Source: Ectopseudomonas alcaliphila
GTDB taxonomy: Bacteria; Pseudomonadota; Gammaproteobacteria; Pseudomonadales; Pseudomonadaceae
Length of the DNA stretch: 64,000 bases
Reading direction: 5' to 3'
Assembly: GCF_900101755.1 (NCBI RefSeq)
Contig: NZ_FNAE01000001.1
Coordinates: forward strand, 868,001 to 932,000
Part shown: one piece after another, positions 19,648 through 28,481 of the stretch
Layout: the number at the start of each line of letters is the position of its first letter
Position numbering within the stretch: the stretch's first letter is position 1
Notes under the pieces: model-generated
What the model saw: the letters and a program-made list of their open reading frames with translations, nothing else
Databases searched by the model: none
What the model was told of the DNA's origin: nothing
Made by a program: the position numbers and the translations under genes

Positions 19648-20625
19648 ATGAAAAAAACATTCCGCGCCTCCCTCCTTTCTGCCCTGGTCGGTATGGGTGC
19701 CCTGGTCACTCATTCCGCCACCTTCGCCGATGAGGTCAAATGGCCGACTCGCCCGATCCAGGTAGTGGTCATCGCCAACCCCGGTGGCGATACTGACTTC
19801 AACGCCCGCACCATGGCCAAGTACTTCAATCAGATCACCGGCAAGACCATGGTGGTGACCAACGTCGCTGGCGGCGGTGGCACCCTGGCCGCCGAACAGG
19901 TCAAGGGCGCGGCAGCGGATGGCAACACCATTCTCTTCACCCACCCGGGTCAGCTGATCGTCAACGAAGTGGCCGGTCTGACCGAAGACAGCTTTGAGAC
20001 CTTCGATATTTCCTGCATTGCCGGCGTCGACAAGAGCACCGTGTTCGTCGCCTCCAAACAATCCGGCGTGACCAGCATGCAGGACCTGGTGGACAAGTCG
20101 AAAGCCAACCCGGGCAGCATCACCTACGGCACCGAGATGGGCAGCTTCTCGCACATCCAGGGCCTGATGCTGGAAAAACTCAGCGGCGCCAAACTGAAGA
20201 TGGTCGACGGCGGCACCGTATCCGACCGCGTGGTCGGCATGCTCGGCGGTCGTCTGGACATGGGCGCCATCACCTATGGTTCCGTACAGGACTATGTGCA
20301 GGGCGGGCAAATGGTCGCACTGGGCCAGCCCAACGACGAACGCAACGCCATGCTGGGTGACGTACCGACCCTCAAGGAGCAGGGCCTCGACATCACCATG
20401 GACAAGCCCTACGTGGTGGCCTTCCCGAAAGGCACCGATCCGGCGATCGTGAAAAAGATGTCCGACATCATGCAGCAGATCACCGAGCAACCTGCCTACG
20501 CTGAAGACCTGAAGAAATTCAAGCAGCCGGTCGCTTTCTACGGTACCGAAGAGGCCAAGCAGATTCTGGCCAAGACCCGCGAAGACTTCATGCAGTTCAA
20601 GGATGAGCTGCGCAAGGCCAAGTAA
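19648..20625 (+). CDS. Tripartite tricarboxylate transporter solute-binding protein (TctC family)
   Basis: Periplasmic binding protein of 325 residues, part of a TctCBA secondary transporter. The start at 19648 follows GGAG and opens a signal peptide (MKKTFRASLLSALVGM... cut near TFADEVK). Family features: WPTRPIQVVVIANPGGDTD at the mature N-terminus, NVAGGGGTLAAEQV and LGGRLDMGAITYG. Binding proteins of this family recognise carboxylates; the preceding dehydratase paralogue suggests an aldaric acid or a similar dicarboxylate. The order C-B-A is standard. Confidence 0.9.
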   Translation: MKKTFRASLLSALVGMGALVTHSATFADEVKWPTRPIQVVVIANPGGDTDFNARTMAKYFNQITGKTMVVTNVAGGGGTLAAEQVKGAAADGNTILFTHPGQLIVNEVAGLTEDSFETFDISCIAGVDKSTVFVASKQSGVTSMQDLVDKSKANPGSITYGTEMGSFSHIQGLMLEKLSGAKLKMVDGGTVSDRVVGMLGGRLDMGAITYGSVQDYVQGGQMVALGQPNDERNAMLGDVPTLKEQGLDITMDKPYVVAFPKGTDPAIVKKMSDIMQQITEQPAYAEDLKKFKQPVAFYGTEEAKQILAKTREDFMQFKDELRKAK

Positions 20626-20691
20626 GCCACAACGCAGCGCCGGCCCGATCGATTCCGGCCGGCGCTGCACCTCAGAACATCGAGGTACGCG

Positions 20692-21198
20692 ATGAACACC
20701 CCGAACAAGAAAGAACTGATCATCGGCATCGCCATGCTCGGCGCCAGCCTTACCTACCTGGTACTGGCGCAGCAGCTCCCCGGGCATGATGGTGTCGATG
20801 CGGCCACCGTGCCGAAACTGCTGGCCGGATTCCTGTCTCTGCTCGGCCTGATGCAACTGGTCAGCGCCTTTGCCAAACCCAAGGCCGTCGCCGAGCCCGC
20901 CAGCCCAGTGCCGGCAGAGGCTGAAGAGCCAGCGGTGGAGGTCATCGAACCCAAGACCGTCCTGAAGACCCTCGGTCTGATCCTCGGCTACATGGCCCTG
21001 CTCGGCCCTGTGGGCTTCCCGATCATGACCGTGGTTTACCTGTATCTGCAGTTCCTCGTGCTGACCCCGGCAAACCAGAAAGCCAGACACCTGACCTATC
21101 TGCTGATTGCCGTCATCTGCTCTGCGCTCATCTTCCTGCTGTTCCGCGAGGCCTTCGACCTGTTGCTGCCCGCTGGCCTGCTGAACGACTACATCTGA
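20692..21198 (+). CDS. Tripartite tricarboxylate transporter small membrane subunit (TctB family)
   Basis: A 168-residue membrane protein with four predicted helices and a Pro/Glu-rich cytoplasmic or periplasmic loop (about residues 65-90). This is the size and layout of TctB, the small subunit that associates with the large TctA permease. It lies 66 bases after the binding-protein gene and 9 bases before the tctA-like gene. Confidence 0.88.
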   Translation: MNTPNKKELIIGIAMLGASLTYLVLAQQLPGHDGVDAATVPKLLAGFLSLLGLMQLVSAFAKPKAVAEPASPVPAEAEEPAVEVIEPKTVLKTLGLILGYMALLGPVGFPIMTVVYLYLQFLVLTPANQKARHLTYLLIAVICSALIFLLFREAFDLLLPAGLLNDYI

Positions 21199-21207
21199 GG
21201 ATCGACC

Positions 21208-22728
21208 ATGCTCGAATTACTGCAGCAAGGCTTCGGTGCCGTCTTTTCACTCAACATCATGCTGCTGATGGCCGTCGGTGTGGCCATGGGCATCGTGTTC
21301 GGCGCCGTGCCCGGCCTATCCGCGACCATGGCGGTGGCGCTGTGCCTGCCGCTGACCTTCACCATGGGGCCGCAGGCTGGCTTGTCGCTGCTGGTCGCGT
21401 TGTTCATCGGCGCCACGTCCGGAGGCCTGATCTCGGCGATCCTGCTGAAGATTCCGGGAACGCCTTCATCGATCGCCACGGTGTTCGATGGCGGCCCGCT
21501 GATGGAACAGGGCCACGGCGTCAAAGCGCTGGGCGTCGGCATCGTGTTCTCCTTCCTCGGCACCATCTTCAGCATCGTTGCGCTGATGTTCATCGCCCCG
21601 CAGCTGGCCAAGGTGGCGCTGAGCTTCGGCCCGCATGAATACTTCGCCATCGCCGTGTTTTCCCTGACGCTGATCGCCACCCTGTCGGCCGGTTCCATGG
21701 TCAAGGGCCTGTTCGCCGGTACCCTGGGCATCGCCGTGTCCACCGTGGGTATCGCCCCGGTCGAGGCGGTGCGCCGCTTCACCTTCGGCGTGAGCGAGCT
21801 CAACGGCGGCTTCTCCATGCTCACGGTGATGATCGGCATGTTCGCCGTGGCCGAGATCATCAAACTCGCCGAAACCGGTCGTCATGCCGTGCAGGGCAAG
21901 GCCAAGTCGGTGAGCATGAAGAACATCAAGGGCTTCGGTTTCTCGCTCAAGGAATTCCGTGAGCAACTGCCCAATGCCGGCCGCTCCGGCATCATCGGCC
22001 TGGGCATCGGCATCCTGCCGGGCATCGGCGCCGGCACCTCCAACCTGGTTTCCTACATCATCGCCAAGAAGCGGGCGAAAGACGGCCATACCTACGGCAA
22101 GGGCAACATCGGCGGTGTGGTCGCCAGTGAGACCGCCAACAACGCGGGCGTCGGTGGTGCCATGATGCCGCTGATGACCTTGGGCATCCCCGGCGACACC
22201 GTCACCGCGATCCTGCTCGGCGGCTTTCTCATCCACGGCATCCAGCCCGGCCCGCTGTTATTCATCAGCCAGGGACCGCTGGTGTACACCATCTTCGCCG
22301 CCCTGATCGTCGCCACCTGCATGATGCTGTTCATGGAGTTCTACGGTCTGCGCCTGTTCATCAAGCTGCTCGACGTGCCCAAGCACATCCTCCTGCCGAT
22401 CATCCTGGTGCTATGCGTAGTCGGCGCCTTTGGTCTATCCAGCCGCCTGTTCGATGTCTGGTCGATCCTGCTGTTCGGTCTGCTCGGCTATGCCTTCGTC
22501 AAGGCCGGGATGCCAGCGGCACCGTTCATCATCGGCTTCATCCTCGGGCCGATGGCAGAGACCAACCTGCGCCGTGGCCTGATGCTGTCGGACGGCAGCT
22601 TCGCCGAGTTCTTCACCAACCCGATTGCCGGCACCTTCCTCGGCCTGGCCCTGGCATTCGTACTCTGGCAGGTGTTCAGCGCGCTGCGTCCCAAACCCAG
22701 CGCGATCAACCAGATCCTGCGTACCTGA
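21208..22728 (+). CDS. Tripartite tricarboxylate transporter large permease (TctA family)
   Basis: A 506-residue permease with about 11-12 membrane helices. TctA signatures include FGAVPGLSATMAVAL, KIPGTPSSIATVFDGGP with the conserved G-Pro-Gly-T-P-S pattern, GILPGIGAGTSNLVSY and LGIPGDTVTAILLGG. It provides the transport path of the Na+- or H+-driven system, with substrate delivered by the TctC-like protein. A strong hairpin terminator follows. Confidence 0.92.
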   Translation: MLELLQQGFGAVFSLNIMLLMAVGVAMGIVFGAVPGLSATMAVALCLPLTFTMGPQAGLSLLVALFIGATSGGLISAILLKIPGTPSSIATVFDGGPLMEQGHGVKALGVGIVFSFLGTIFSIVALMFIAPQLAKVALSFGPHEYFAIAVFSLTLIATLSAGSMVKGLFAGTLGIAVSTVGIAPVEAVRRFTFGVSELNGGFSMLTVMIGMFAVAEIIKLAETGRHAVQGKAKSVSMKNIKGFGFSLKEFREQLPNAGRSGIIGLGIGILPGIGAGTSNLVSYIIAKKRAKDGHTYGKGNIGGVVASETANNAGVGGAMMPLMTLGIPGDTVTAILLGGFLIHGIQPGPLLFISQGPLVYTIFAALIVATCMMLFMEFYGLRLFIKLLDVPKHILLPIILVLCVVGAFGLSSRLFDVWSILLFGLLGYAFVKAGMPAAPFIIGFILGPMAETNLRRGLMLSDGSFAEFFTNPIAGTFLGLALAFVLWQVFSALRPKPSAINQILRT

Positions 22729-22737
22729 CCCACTCCA

Positions 22738-22768
22738 CCGCCCCCTCTGCTCAGGGGGCGGTTCATTT
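22738..22768 (+). terminator. Rho-independent terminator after tctA-like gene
   Basis: Nine-base-pair stem CCGCCCCCT / AGGGGGCGG with loop CTGCTC, followed by TTCATTT, ten bases beyond the stop of the permease gene. Confidence 0.8.
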
Positions 22769-22897
22769 CCGACTGCTACCTTTTCAGCCTCCAGCCCTCT
22801 ACAACGCCAACCACAGCGGCTTGAGCAAGATGATGGACGCCCTCATTGATCCAGGTCTAATCTAATCGATCACTTGATTGATACCCGGAATGAATCA

Positions 22898-23803
22898 ATG
22901 TTCGACCTGGCTCAACTGCGCTGCTTCACCACCCTGGCCGCCGAGCTGAATTTTCGCCGCGCCGCCGAGCGCCTGAACATGACCCAGCCGCCGCTGAGCC
23001 GGCAGATCCAGTTGCTCGAACATCAGTTGGGCGTACCCCTGTTCCTACGCAGCACCCGCTCGGTAACCCTGACGGCGGCTGGCCGCGCGTTCTTCGTCGA
23101 AGCCCAGGCGTTGCTCGATCAGGCCCACCGCGCCGCGCAAAGCGCCCGGCTGGCCGCCATCGGCGAAAGCGGTGCGCTCAATATCAGCTTCGTCGCCAGC
23201 GCGGTTTATGACGTGCTGCCACGCGCGATCACCACTGCCAAGCGTGAACGCCCCGGCGTGGATATCGCCCTGCTGGAGATGAGCACCTTCGAGCAGGTGC
23301 AGGCACTGCGCGCCAGACGCGTGGACCTGGCCATCGTGCGGGCGCCGTTGCAGCAACCCGGGCTGATCAGCGAATGCCTGCTGCGCGAACCCTTCGTGCT
23401 GGCCGCGCCCGCCGAACATCCGCTGGCGCAGCACGAACGGCCGACCCTGGAAATGCTACATGGCCAGCCCTTCATTCTTTATGCGCATACCGCCTGGCAG
23501 CCTTTCAACGAGCTGCACACCGGCCTGTTTCGCGCCAGCGGCATCCAGCCAGAGTTCGTTCAGGCGCTGGGCTCGACCCTGACCATCCTGTCGCTGGTCA
23601 ACGCCGGCATGGGGCTGGCGCTGGTGCCGCGCAGCGCCAGCGCCATTCGCTTCGAGCAGGTGCGCTTCCGCGACCTGCCGCTACCCAAGGGTGTGTGTGG
23701 CGAGCTGCATCTGGTCTGGCGCGACGACAACGACAACCCCGCACTACCGGCGGTGATCGATGCCGTGCGCCAGGCCGCTCACGACATCTATCCGCAGAGC
23801 TGA
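22898..23803 (+). CDS. LysR-family transcriptional regulator
   Basis: LysR regulator of 301 residues. The N-terminal winged helix begins LAQLRCFTTLAAELNFRRAA, with the recognition helix in LNMTQPPLSRQIQLLEHQLG. The effector domain follows, with a typical SIVNAGMGLALVPRS-like stretch (SLVNAGMGLALVPRS). The ATG at 22898 gives the standard N-terminus; a TTG at 22874 is possible. It lies between the tct operon and the convergent talarate/galactarate dehydratase gene, so it probably controls one or more of the aldarate operons, the effector being an aldaric acid or its keto product. That role is inferred from position. Confidence 0.9.
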   Translation: MFDLAQLRCFTTLAAELNFRRAAERLNMTQPPLSRQIQLLEHQLGVPLFLRSTRSVTLTAAGRAFFVEAQALLDQAHRAAQSARLAAIGESGALNISFVASAVYDVLPRAITTAKRERPGVDIALLEMSTFEQVQALRARRVDLAIVRAPLQQPGLISECLLREPFVLAAPAEHPLAQHERPTLEMLHGQPFILYAHTAWQPFNELHTGLFRASGIQPEFVQALGSTLTILSLVNAGMGLALVPRSASAIRFEQVRFRDLPLPKGVCGELHLVWRDDNDNPALPAVIDAVRQAAHDIYPQS

Positions 23804-23807
23804 CGGC

Positions 23808-24962
23808 TCAGGCGCGCTTGCCGACTTCCGCCTGCTGCACCGTCCAGCCGGTAACCTGCTCACTCAGGCTCAGGCCGAGCCCCGGACGGGTCGGCACCTG
23901 CATGCGCCCGTCGCGAATGTCCAGGCGCTCGTTGAACAGCGGCTCCAGCCATTCGAAATGCTCGACCCACGGTTCGCGCGTGTGGCTCGCGGCCAGGTGC
24001 ACGTGCAGCTCCATGGCGAAGTGCGGCGCCAGGGTCATGCCGGCCTGCTCGGCCAGGGTCTGCACGCGCAGATATGGAGTGATGCCGCCTACGCGCGGCG
24101 CATCGGGCATGAGGAAGTCGGCGCCGCGCTGGCGGATGAACTCCCAGTGCTCGGCCGGGCTGGTGAGCATTTCGCCAGTGGCGATCGGCGTATCGAACAG
24201 ACGCACCAGCTCGGCATGCCCCTCGGCGTCGTAGCAGTCCAGCGGCTCCTCGATCCAGATCAGATCGAAAGGCTCCAGGCGCCGACACATGCGCCGTGCG
24301 GTCGGCCGATCCCACTGCTGATTGGCGTCGACCATCAGTGGGAAGCTCTCGCCCAGATGCTCCCGCACCGTGCTGACGCGGTGGATATCCAGTGCCCAGT
24401 CGGGCTGACCGACCTTGAGTTTGATCCCGCCAATGCCCTTCTCGCGGGAAATGTCGGTGTTCTTCAGCAACTGATCGAGGGGCGTGTGCAGGAAGCCGCC
24501 GGATGTGTTGTAGCAACGCACCGAATCGCGATGGCTGCCGAGCAGACGCGCCAGCGAAAGACCGCAGCGGCGTGCCTTGAGGTCCCACAGGGCGACGTCG
24601 AAAGCGCCAATGGCCTGAACCGCCAGGCTGCTGCGCCCTACCGACGCGCCGGCCCAGCACAGCTTGTCCCAGAGTTTGGCAATGTCGCTGGGGTTCTCGC
24701 CGATCAGGTTCGGCGCCACTTCCAGAGCATGGGCGAACTGGCCGGGGCCACCGGCGCGCTTGGAGTAGCTGAAACCCAGGCCACGGTGACCGTCGCGGGT
24801 CTCGATCTCGGCGATCAGGATGGCGATTTCGGTCATCGGCTTCTGCCGGCCGGTGAGCACCTTGGCATCGCTGATCGGATTGGCCAGCGGCAGTGCTACC
24901 GAGCGCAGGCTGAGCCAGGTGATGCGATCGTCGTCGGCGCATGGGGTGGCGTTATCGGTCAT
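23808..24962 (-). CDS. L-talarate/galactarate dehydratase-like enolase-superfamily enzyme
   Basis: Mandelate-racemase-subgroup enzyme of 384 residues matching the L-talarate/galactarate dehydratase type described from Salmonella. The barrel base motif is KLKVGQP. Metal ligands appear in DANQQWD, IEEPLDCYD and ATGEMLTSP. The general acid/base His is in APHFAMELHVHLA. These enzymes epimerise or dehydrate L-talarate and galactarate to 5-keto-4-deoxyglucarate, the substrate of KdgD, giving this locus a third, mechanistically distinct entry point. It converges with the LysR gene, leaving only four bases between their ends. Confidence 0.85.
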   Translation of the reverse strand: MTDNATPCADDDRITWLSLRSVALPLANPISDAKVLTGRQKPMTEIAILIAEIETRDGHRGLGFSYSKRAGGPGQFAHALEVAPNLIGENPSDIAKLWDKLCWAGASVGRSSLAVQAIGAFDVALWDLKARRCGLSLARLLGSHRDSVRCYNTSGGFLHTPLDQLLKNTDISREKGIGGIKLKVGQPDWALDIHRVSTVREHLGESFPLMVDANQQWDRPTARRMCRRLEPFDLIWIEEPLDCYDAEGHAELVRLFDTPIATGEMLTSPAEHWEFIRQRGADFLMPDAPRVGGITPYLRVQTLAEQAGMTLAPHFAMELHVHLAASHTREPWVEHFEWLEPLFNERLDIRDGRMQVPTRPGLGLSLSEQVTGWTVQQAEVGKRA

Positions 24963-25189
24963 GGCATCTTCCTCGTGATGAAACTCGACGCCCCGATAGG
25001 CCGCCGAAAATGGACAACCCGAGTCAGATTAAGATGATTGCGCAATCATTCAAGCATCAGAATTACCCACCAATGCCTGGCACTGCTGATGGCCATGTGC
25101 CGGACTCGTCTAGACATTTCATAAATCTGCAACATTCACCGTCTACGCTGAATATGTCCCGCTCCGCCTGACCTCCGAGGCATCCCATC

Positions 25190-26815
25190 ATGTTCCTGCA
25201 AAAATCCCTGCGCGCGCAGATTCTCGCCCTGCTCGGCGGCAGCCTGGCGCTGATCCTGTTCACCGCCCTGGCCTGCTTCAGTTTTCTCTCCAGCGGCATT
25301 CAGTCCTACCGCGGCCTGCTCGACGGACCGCTGGAGTCATCACGCCTGATCGACGCGGCCAACGTCGAATTCAAGATCCAGGTGCAGGAATGGAAGAACG
25401 TCCTGCTGCGCGGCCAGGACAGCGCCAACCTGCAGCGCTACTGGAGCCAGTTCGAAGCGCAGGAGCGCAATGTGCAGGAGATACTCGGCCAGTTGACCCT
25501 GGTCGCAGCCGCCGACCCGGCGCTGAAAGCGCAGGTCGAGCGCCTGCGCAACGAACATCAGGCGCTTGGTGGCAATTACCGCAAGGGCCGCGATGCCTTC
25601 GTCGCCGCTGGCGCCGATGCCCAGGCCGGCGATGCCGCGGTAAAAGGCATCGACCGCGCGGCCAGCGAGCAGATGACCGCCCTGGTCGAGCAGTTGCGCC
25701 AGAACAGCCTGAGCCAGGCCGAGCAGATCAATGCCAGCGCCGCACGTACCATTCTCAGCGGCACCATCGTGATGTTGGTTGCGGCGCTGGTCATCGCCGT
25801 GTTCAGCCTGTGGCTGGTCAATCGCAACCTGATCATCCCCATTCGCCACCTGATCGGCCATGTCGACCAACTCAGCCATGGCCGTTTCGGCCAGCGCGTG
25901 GAAAGCAGCCGCCAGGATGAGCTGGGCCTGCTGGCGCGAGCGGCGAACACCCTGCGCGACTTTCTCGCCAGCACCAGCGAGCGTCTGCACCACAGTACAC
26001 AGAACCTCGACAGCGCCAGCAGCGAGCTGAACGCCATCGCCTCACGCATGACCGAGGGCGTCAGCGAGCAGTTCGAGCGCACCGATCAGGTCGCCACGGC
26101 CATGCACGAGATGTCCGCCACCGCTCAGGAAGTGGCACGGCATGCCGCCGATGCCGCGCACGCGGCCAACGATGCCGACGACTCGGCGCGCCAGGGCAGC
26201 ACGGTGATGCAATCGACCATCGCCACCATTACCGACATTCGCGGCGAGATCGCCAATACCGCCGAGGTGATCCGTCGCCTGGAAAGCGACAGCGGGCGCA
26301 TCGGCAAGGTACTGGAGGTGATCCGCGGCATCGCCGAGCAGACCAATTTGCTGGCCCTCAACGCCGCCATCGAAGCCGCCCGTGCCGGCGAACAGGGTCG
26401 CGGATTCGCCGTGGTCGCCGACGAGGTGCGTCACCTCGCCCAGCGCACCGCCGAGTCCACCGCCGAGATCAACCAGATCATCGATACCGTACAGACCGGC
26501 GCTCTGAATGCCGTGCGCGCCATCGAGAGCGGCCAGCAGCGCAGCGAGCAGGGCGTGACCCAGGTCACCGAAGCGGGGGCCATGCTGCAGCGCATCACCG
26601 AGGCGGTAGAGGCCATCCGCGACATGAACCAGCAGATCGCCACCGCCGCCGAAGAGCAGACCTCGGTAGCCGAGGATATCTCGCGCAACCTCACCGAGCT
26701 GACCGCCATCGCCAGTGCCAACCAGGACAACGTCGAGCGCACGCAGAAGGCCAGCCGCAACCTGCATGACATGTCCGGGCAACTGGGCGAAGTGACTCGC
26801 CGCCTGGGTTCCTGA
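25190..26815 (+). CDS. Methyl-accepting chemotaxis protein
   Basis: Chemoreceptor of 541 residues: membrane segment at about 10-33, periplasmic helical bundle sensor (about 35-185), second membrane segment at about 190-210, HAMP (about 211-265), then the cytoplasmic signalling coiled coil. The CheA/CheW tip is canonical (IAEQTNLLALNAAIEAARAG followed by EQGRGFAVVADEVR). Adaptation helices flank it. The C-terminus lacks a CheR-tethering pentapeptide. The ligand is unknown; position beside the aldarate genes allows, but does not show, sensing of their substrates. SD is weak. Confidence 0.93.
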   Translation: MFLQKSLRAQILALLGGSLALILFTALACFSFLSSGIQSYRGLLDGPLESSRLIDAANVEFKIQVQEWKNVLLRGQDSANLQRYWSQFEAQERNVQEILGQLTLVAAADPALKAQVERLRNEHQALGGNYRKGRDAFVAAGADAQAGDAAVKGIDRAASEQMTALVEQLRQNSLSQAEQINASAARTILSGTIVMLVAALVIAVFSLWLVNRNLIIPIRHLIGHVDQLSHGRFGQRVESSRQDELGLLARAANTLRDFLASTSERLHHSTQNLDSASSELNAIASRMTEGVSEQFERTDQVATAMHEMSATAQEVARHAADAAHAANDADDSARQGSTVMQSTIATITDIRGEIANTAEVIRRLESDSGRIGKVLEVIRGIAEQTNLLALNAAIEAARAGEQGRGFAVVADEVRHLAQRTAESTAEINQIIDTVQTGALNAVRAIESGQQRSEQGVTQVTEAGAMLQRITEAVEAIRDMNQQIATAAEEQTSVAEDISRNLTELTAIASANQDNVERTQKASRNLHDMSGQLGEVTRRLGS

Positions 26816-27023
26816 GCCAACCTGCGAACCGGCATGAACACGCAGCGTGCGCCTCACTCTCAGCATCTACGGCCTGCGCGGCTTCGGATAGCGAGGCGCA
26901 GGCTGCGGCCCTCCAGCTCGCTTGAGGGAAGGTACGCAGGGCGGACACGCATTCGACATCTGCGCCCCACCCACTGAAAACGGGCAAACGACAAAAGGTC
27001 GCAATTAACCCTTGCTATTTATG

Positions 27024-27040
27024 TAATAGGAATTATTCTC
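27024..27040. promoter_or_regulatory. Fur-box-like site
   Basis: TAATAGGAATTATTCTC matches 13 of 17 positions of the classic Pseudomonas Fur box TAATGAGAATCATTATC. It lies 32 bases before the start codon of the 75-residue protein gene, in a local AT-rich promoter-like stretch. Confidence 0.5.
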
Positions 27041-27071
27041 AGTTACGTAATGACGGCCAAGGAGACCTGCC

Positions 27072-27299
27072 ATGACCTACCTGATCGATGCCTGGCTGGA
27101 CCGCCCGCATCCCTACCTGCGCATCCTCAACCGCGAAACCGGGGAAGTCTGCGCCATGCTCGAGGAAGAAGCCCTGGACGAACTGCGCGACCAGGGCGAC
27201 CTGGACCTGCACGAGCTCAGCTCCAGCGAACCCATCGTCCTCAAGGAGCTGGTGCGCAGTCTGTTTCTCTACTGCTATGCACGGGCCTTGCGTCCGTGA
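27072..27299 (+). CDS. Conserved small acidic protein, probably iron-regulated
   Basis: A 75-residue cytoplasmic protein with no signal peptide and no recognised domain. The start is well defined: AAGGAG lies seven bases before ATG. The sequence is acidic and mostly helical (EEEALDELRDQGDLDLHELSS), ending LFLYCYARALRP. A Fur-box-like site just upstream suggests induction by iron starvation, and a strong terminator follows, so it is probably monocistronic. Relatives are known to me only as hypothetical pseudomonad proteins; function unknown. Confidence 0.75.
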   Translation: MTYLIDAWLDRPHPYLRILNRETGEVCAMLEEEALDELRDQGDLDLHELSSSEPIVLKELVRSLFLYCYARALRP

Positions 27300-27370
27300 A
27301 CAGACTCGCGGCAGCCGAGTAATCACCCTATTTCTCGCTGCGCGGCGCGCCCTAGGTGGAGAAACGCAAA

Positions 27371-27405
27371 CGGGGCGCCTTGTCACCAAGGCGCCCCGCT
27401 TTATT
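27371..27405 (+). terminator. Strong Rho-independent terminator
   Basis: Perfect 11-base-pair stem CGGGGCGCCTT / AAGGCGCCCCG with a six-base loop, followed by CTTTATT, about 70 bases after the small-protein gene. Confidence 0.85.
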
Positions 27406-27422
27406 GGGCTGTCTCGCAGTAG

Positions 27423-27496
27423 CGTAGGGTGGACGACGCATCACCCGTCCACCGTCGTTGTGAATGGTGGACAAAAACAGCGTTGTCCACCCTACG
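27423..27496. repeat. Intergenic inverted repeat
   Basis: Outer arms CGTAGGGTGGAC and GTCCACCCTACG are perfect complements; the interior holds a second imperfect pair (GTCCACC / GGTGGAC). It resembles the repeat at 15218-15278. Confidence 0.75.
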
Positions 27497-27515
27497 ATCC
27501 GCCTGTCGATTTCGC

Positions 27516-28145
27516 TTACAAGATGTCGAGCAGCTCGACATCGAACACCAGCACACTGTGCGGCGGGATGCTACCGACGCCCTGGGCGCCGTAGGCCAGC
27601 TCGCTCGGCACGTGCAGGCGCCATTTGCTGCCGGTACCCATCAGTTGCAGCGCCTCGACCCAACCCGGGATCACGCCACCGACCGGGAATTCAGCCGGCT
27701 GGCCACGCTCGTAGGAGCTGTCGAACACGGTACCGTCGATCAGGGTGCCATGGTAGTGGGTACGCACCTGATCCTCGGCCGACGGCTTGGCGCCCTCGCC
27801 TGCGACCAGCACTTCGTATTGCAGACCCGAGGCCAATACGGTCACGCCCTCGCGCTTGGCGTTCTCGGCCAGGTAGGCGCGGCCTTCACCGGCAGCGGCT
27901 TCGGCCTTGGCGGCAGCTTCAGCCTGCATGATTTCGCGGATCACCTTGAAGCTGGCACCCAGCTCGGCTTCGGAAACACGGCTGGCCTGGCCGCTGAAAG
28001 CGTCGGTCAGACCGGCGAGGATAGCAGTGAGGTCAACGCCGGGCGGCGGGTTGTCACGCAACTGACCGCCGAGTTGACGACCGATGCCGTAGCTGACGCG
28101 ACCTTCATCGGAGGACAGATCGGGGCTGAAGTTGAATTCGGACAT
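27516..28145 (-). CDS. fklB: FKBP-type peptidyl-prolyl cis-trans isomerase (FklB-like)
   Basis: A 209-residue folding catalyst. The N-terminal dimerisation domain (about 1-90) has SYGIGRQLGGQL and the Ala/Glu-rich helix AEAAAKAEAAAGEGR. The C-terminal FKBP domain (about 100-209) has VRTHYHGTLIDGTVFDSSY, PGWVEALQLM and IPPHSVLVFDVELL. No signal peptide is visible, so it is cytoplasmic like FklB/FkpA-type enzymes lacking a leader. It stands alone on the minus strand. Confidence 0.92.
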   Translation of the reverse strand: MSEFNFSPDLSSDEGRVSYGIGRQLGGQLRDNPPPGVDLTAILAGLTDAFSGQASRVSEAELGASFKVIREIMQAEAAAKAEAAAGEGRAYLAENAKREGVTVLASGLQYEVLVAGEGAKPSAEDQVRTHYHGTLIDGTVFDSSYERGQPAEFPVGGVIPGWVEALQLMGTGSKWRLHVPSELAYGAQGVGSIPPHSVLVFDVELLDIL

Positions 28146-28309
28146 GAAAGGCTCCGCTTGGGGCTGTGAAAAAGGCCGGCCAGACTAGCACAGAAGCCTG
28201 ACGCGACGTCACGGCCCCACGCATTGCACGTCGCGGCTGCGACTGCCTGGATGCAGGAGGTAGAGCGAAGCAGGATGCCAGAGCCGAGCAGCACGCCAAA
28301 AGCCCCCAT

Positions 28310-28343
28310 TGTGGGAGGCGCTTCAGCGGCGATAGCCTCGACC
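28310..28343. repeat. Single REP-like hairpin arm
   Basis: GTGGGAGGCGCTTCAGCGGC followed by GATAGCCTC matches the start of the REP family seen near 7.4-7.6 kb. It lies just after the DUF2256 gene stop. Confidence 0.5.
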
Positions 28344-28481
28344 CTAGATGGCGTTGCGCCGACGTCGGCAGCGCTCGGAGCAGTAACGCACTTCGTCCCA
28401 GCAGCGCGCCCACTTCTTGCGCCAGGTGAACGGTAGCCCGCAGACCACACAGGCCTTTACCGGTAACTGGCTCTTCTTCAC
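28344..28481 (-). CDS. DUF2256 zinc-ribbon small protein
   Basis: A 45-residue Cys-rich protein read directly from the minus strand. It starts with a GTG whose last two bases overlap the photolyase stop (GTGA, four-base overlap) and ends TAG. The sequence has [27 protein letters not shown] and an Arg-rich tail, giving two Cys pairs for a zinc ribbon. This is the DUF2256 pattern, a family commonly found beside photolyase/cryptochrome-related genes, as here. Its role is unknown; coupling to the photolyase suggests help with DNA or cofactor handling. It is short and GTG-started, so automated callers may miss it. Confidence 0.85.
   Translation of the reverse strand: MKKSQLPVKACVVCGLPFTWRKKWARCWDEVRYCSERCRRRRNAI

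Noticed and set aside
27423-27496. Terminator for fklB
   Set aside because: The inverted repeat has no T run on the minus strand and matches a dispersed repeat elsewhere in the window, so I list it as a repeat.
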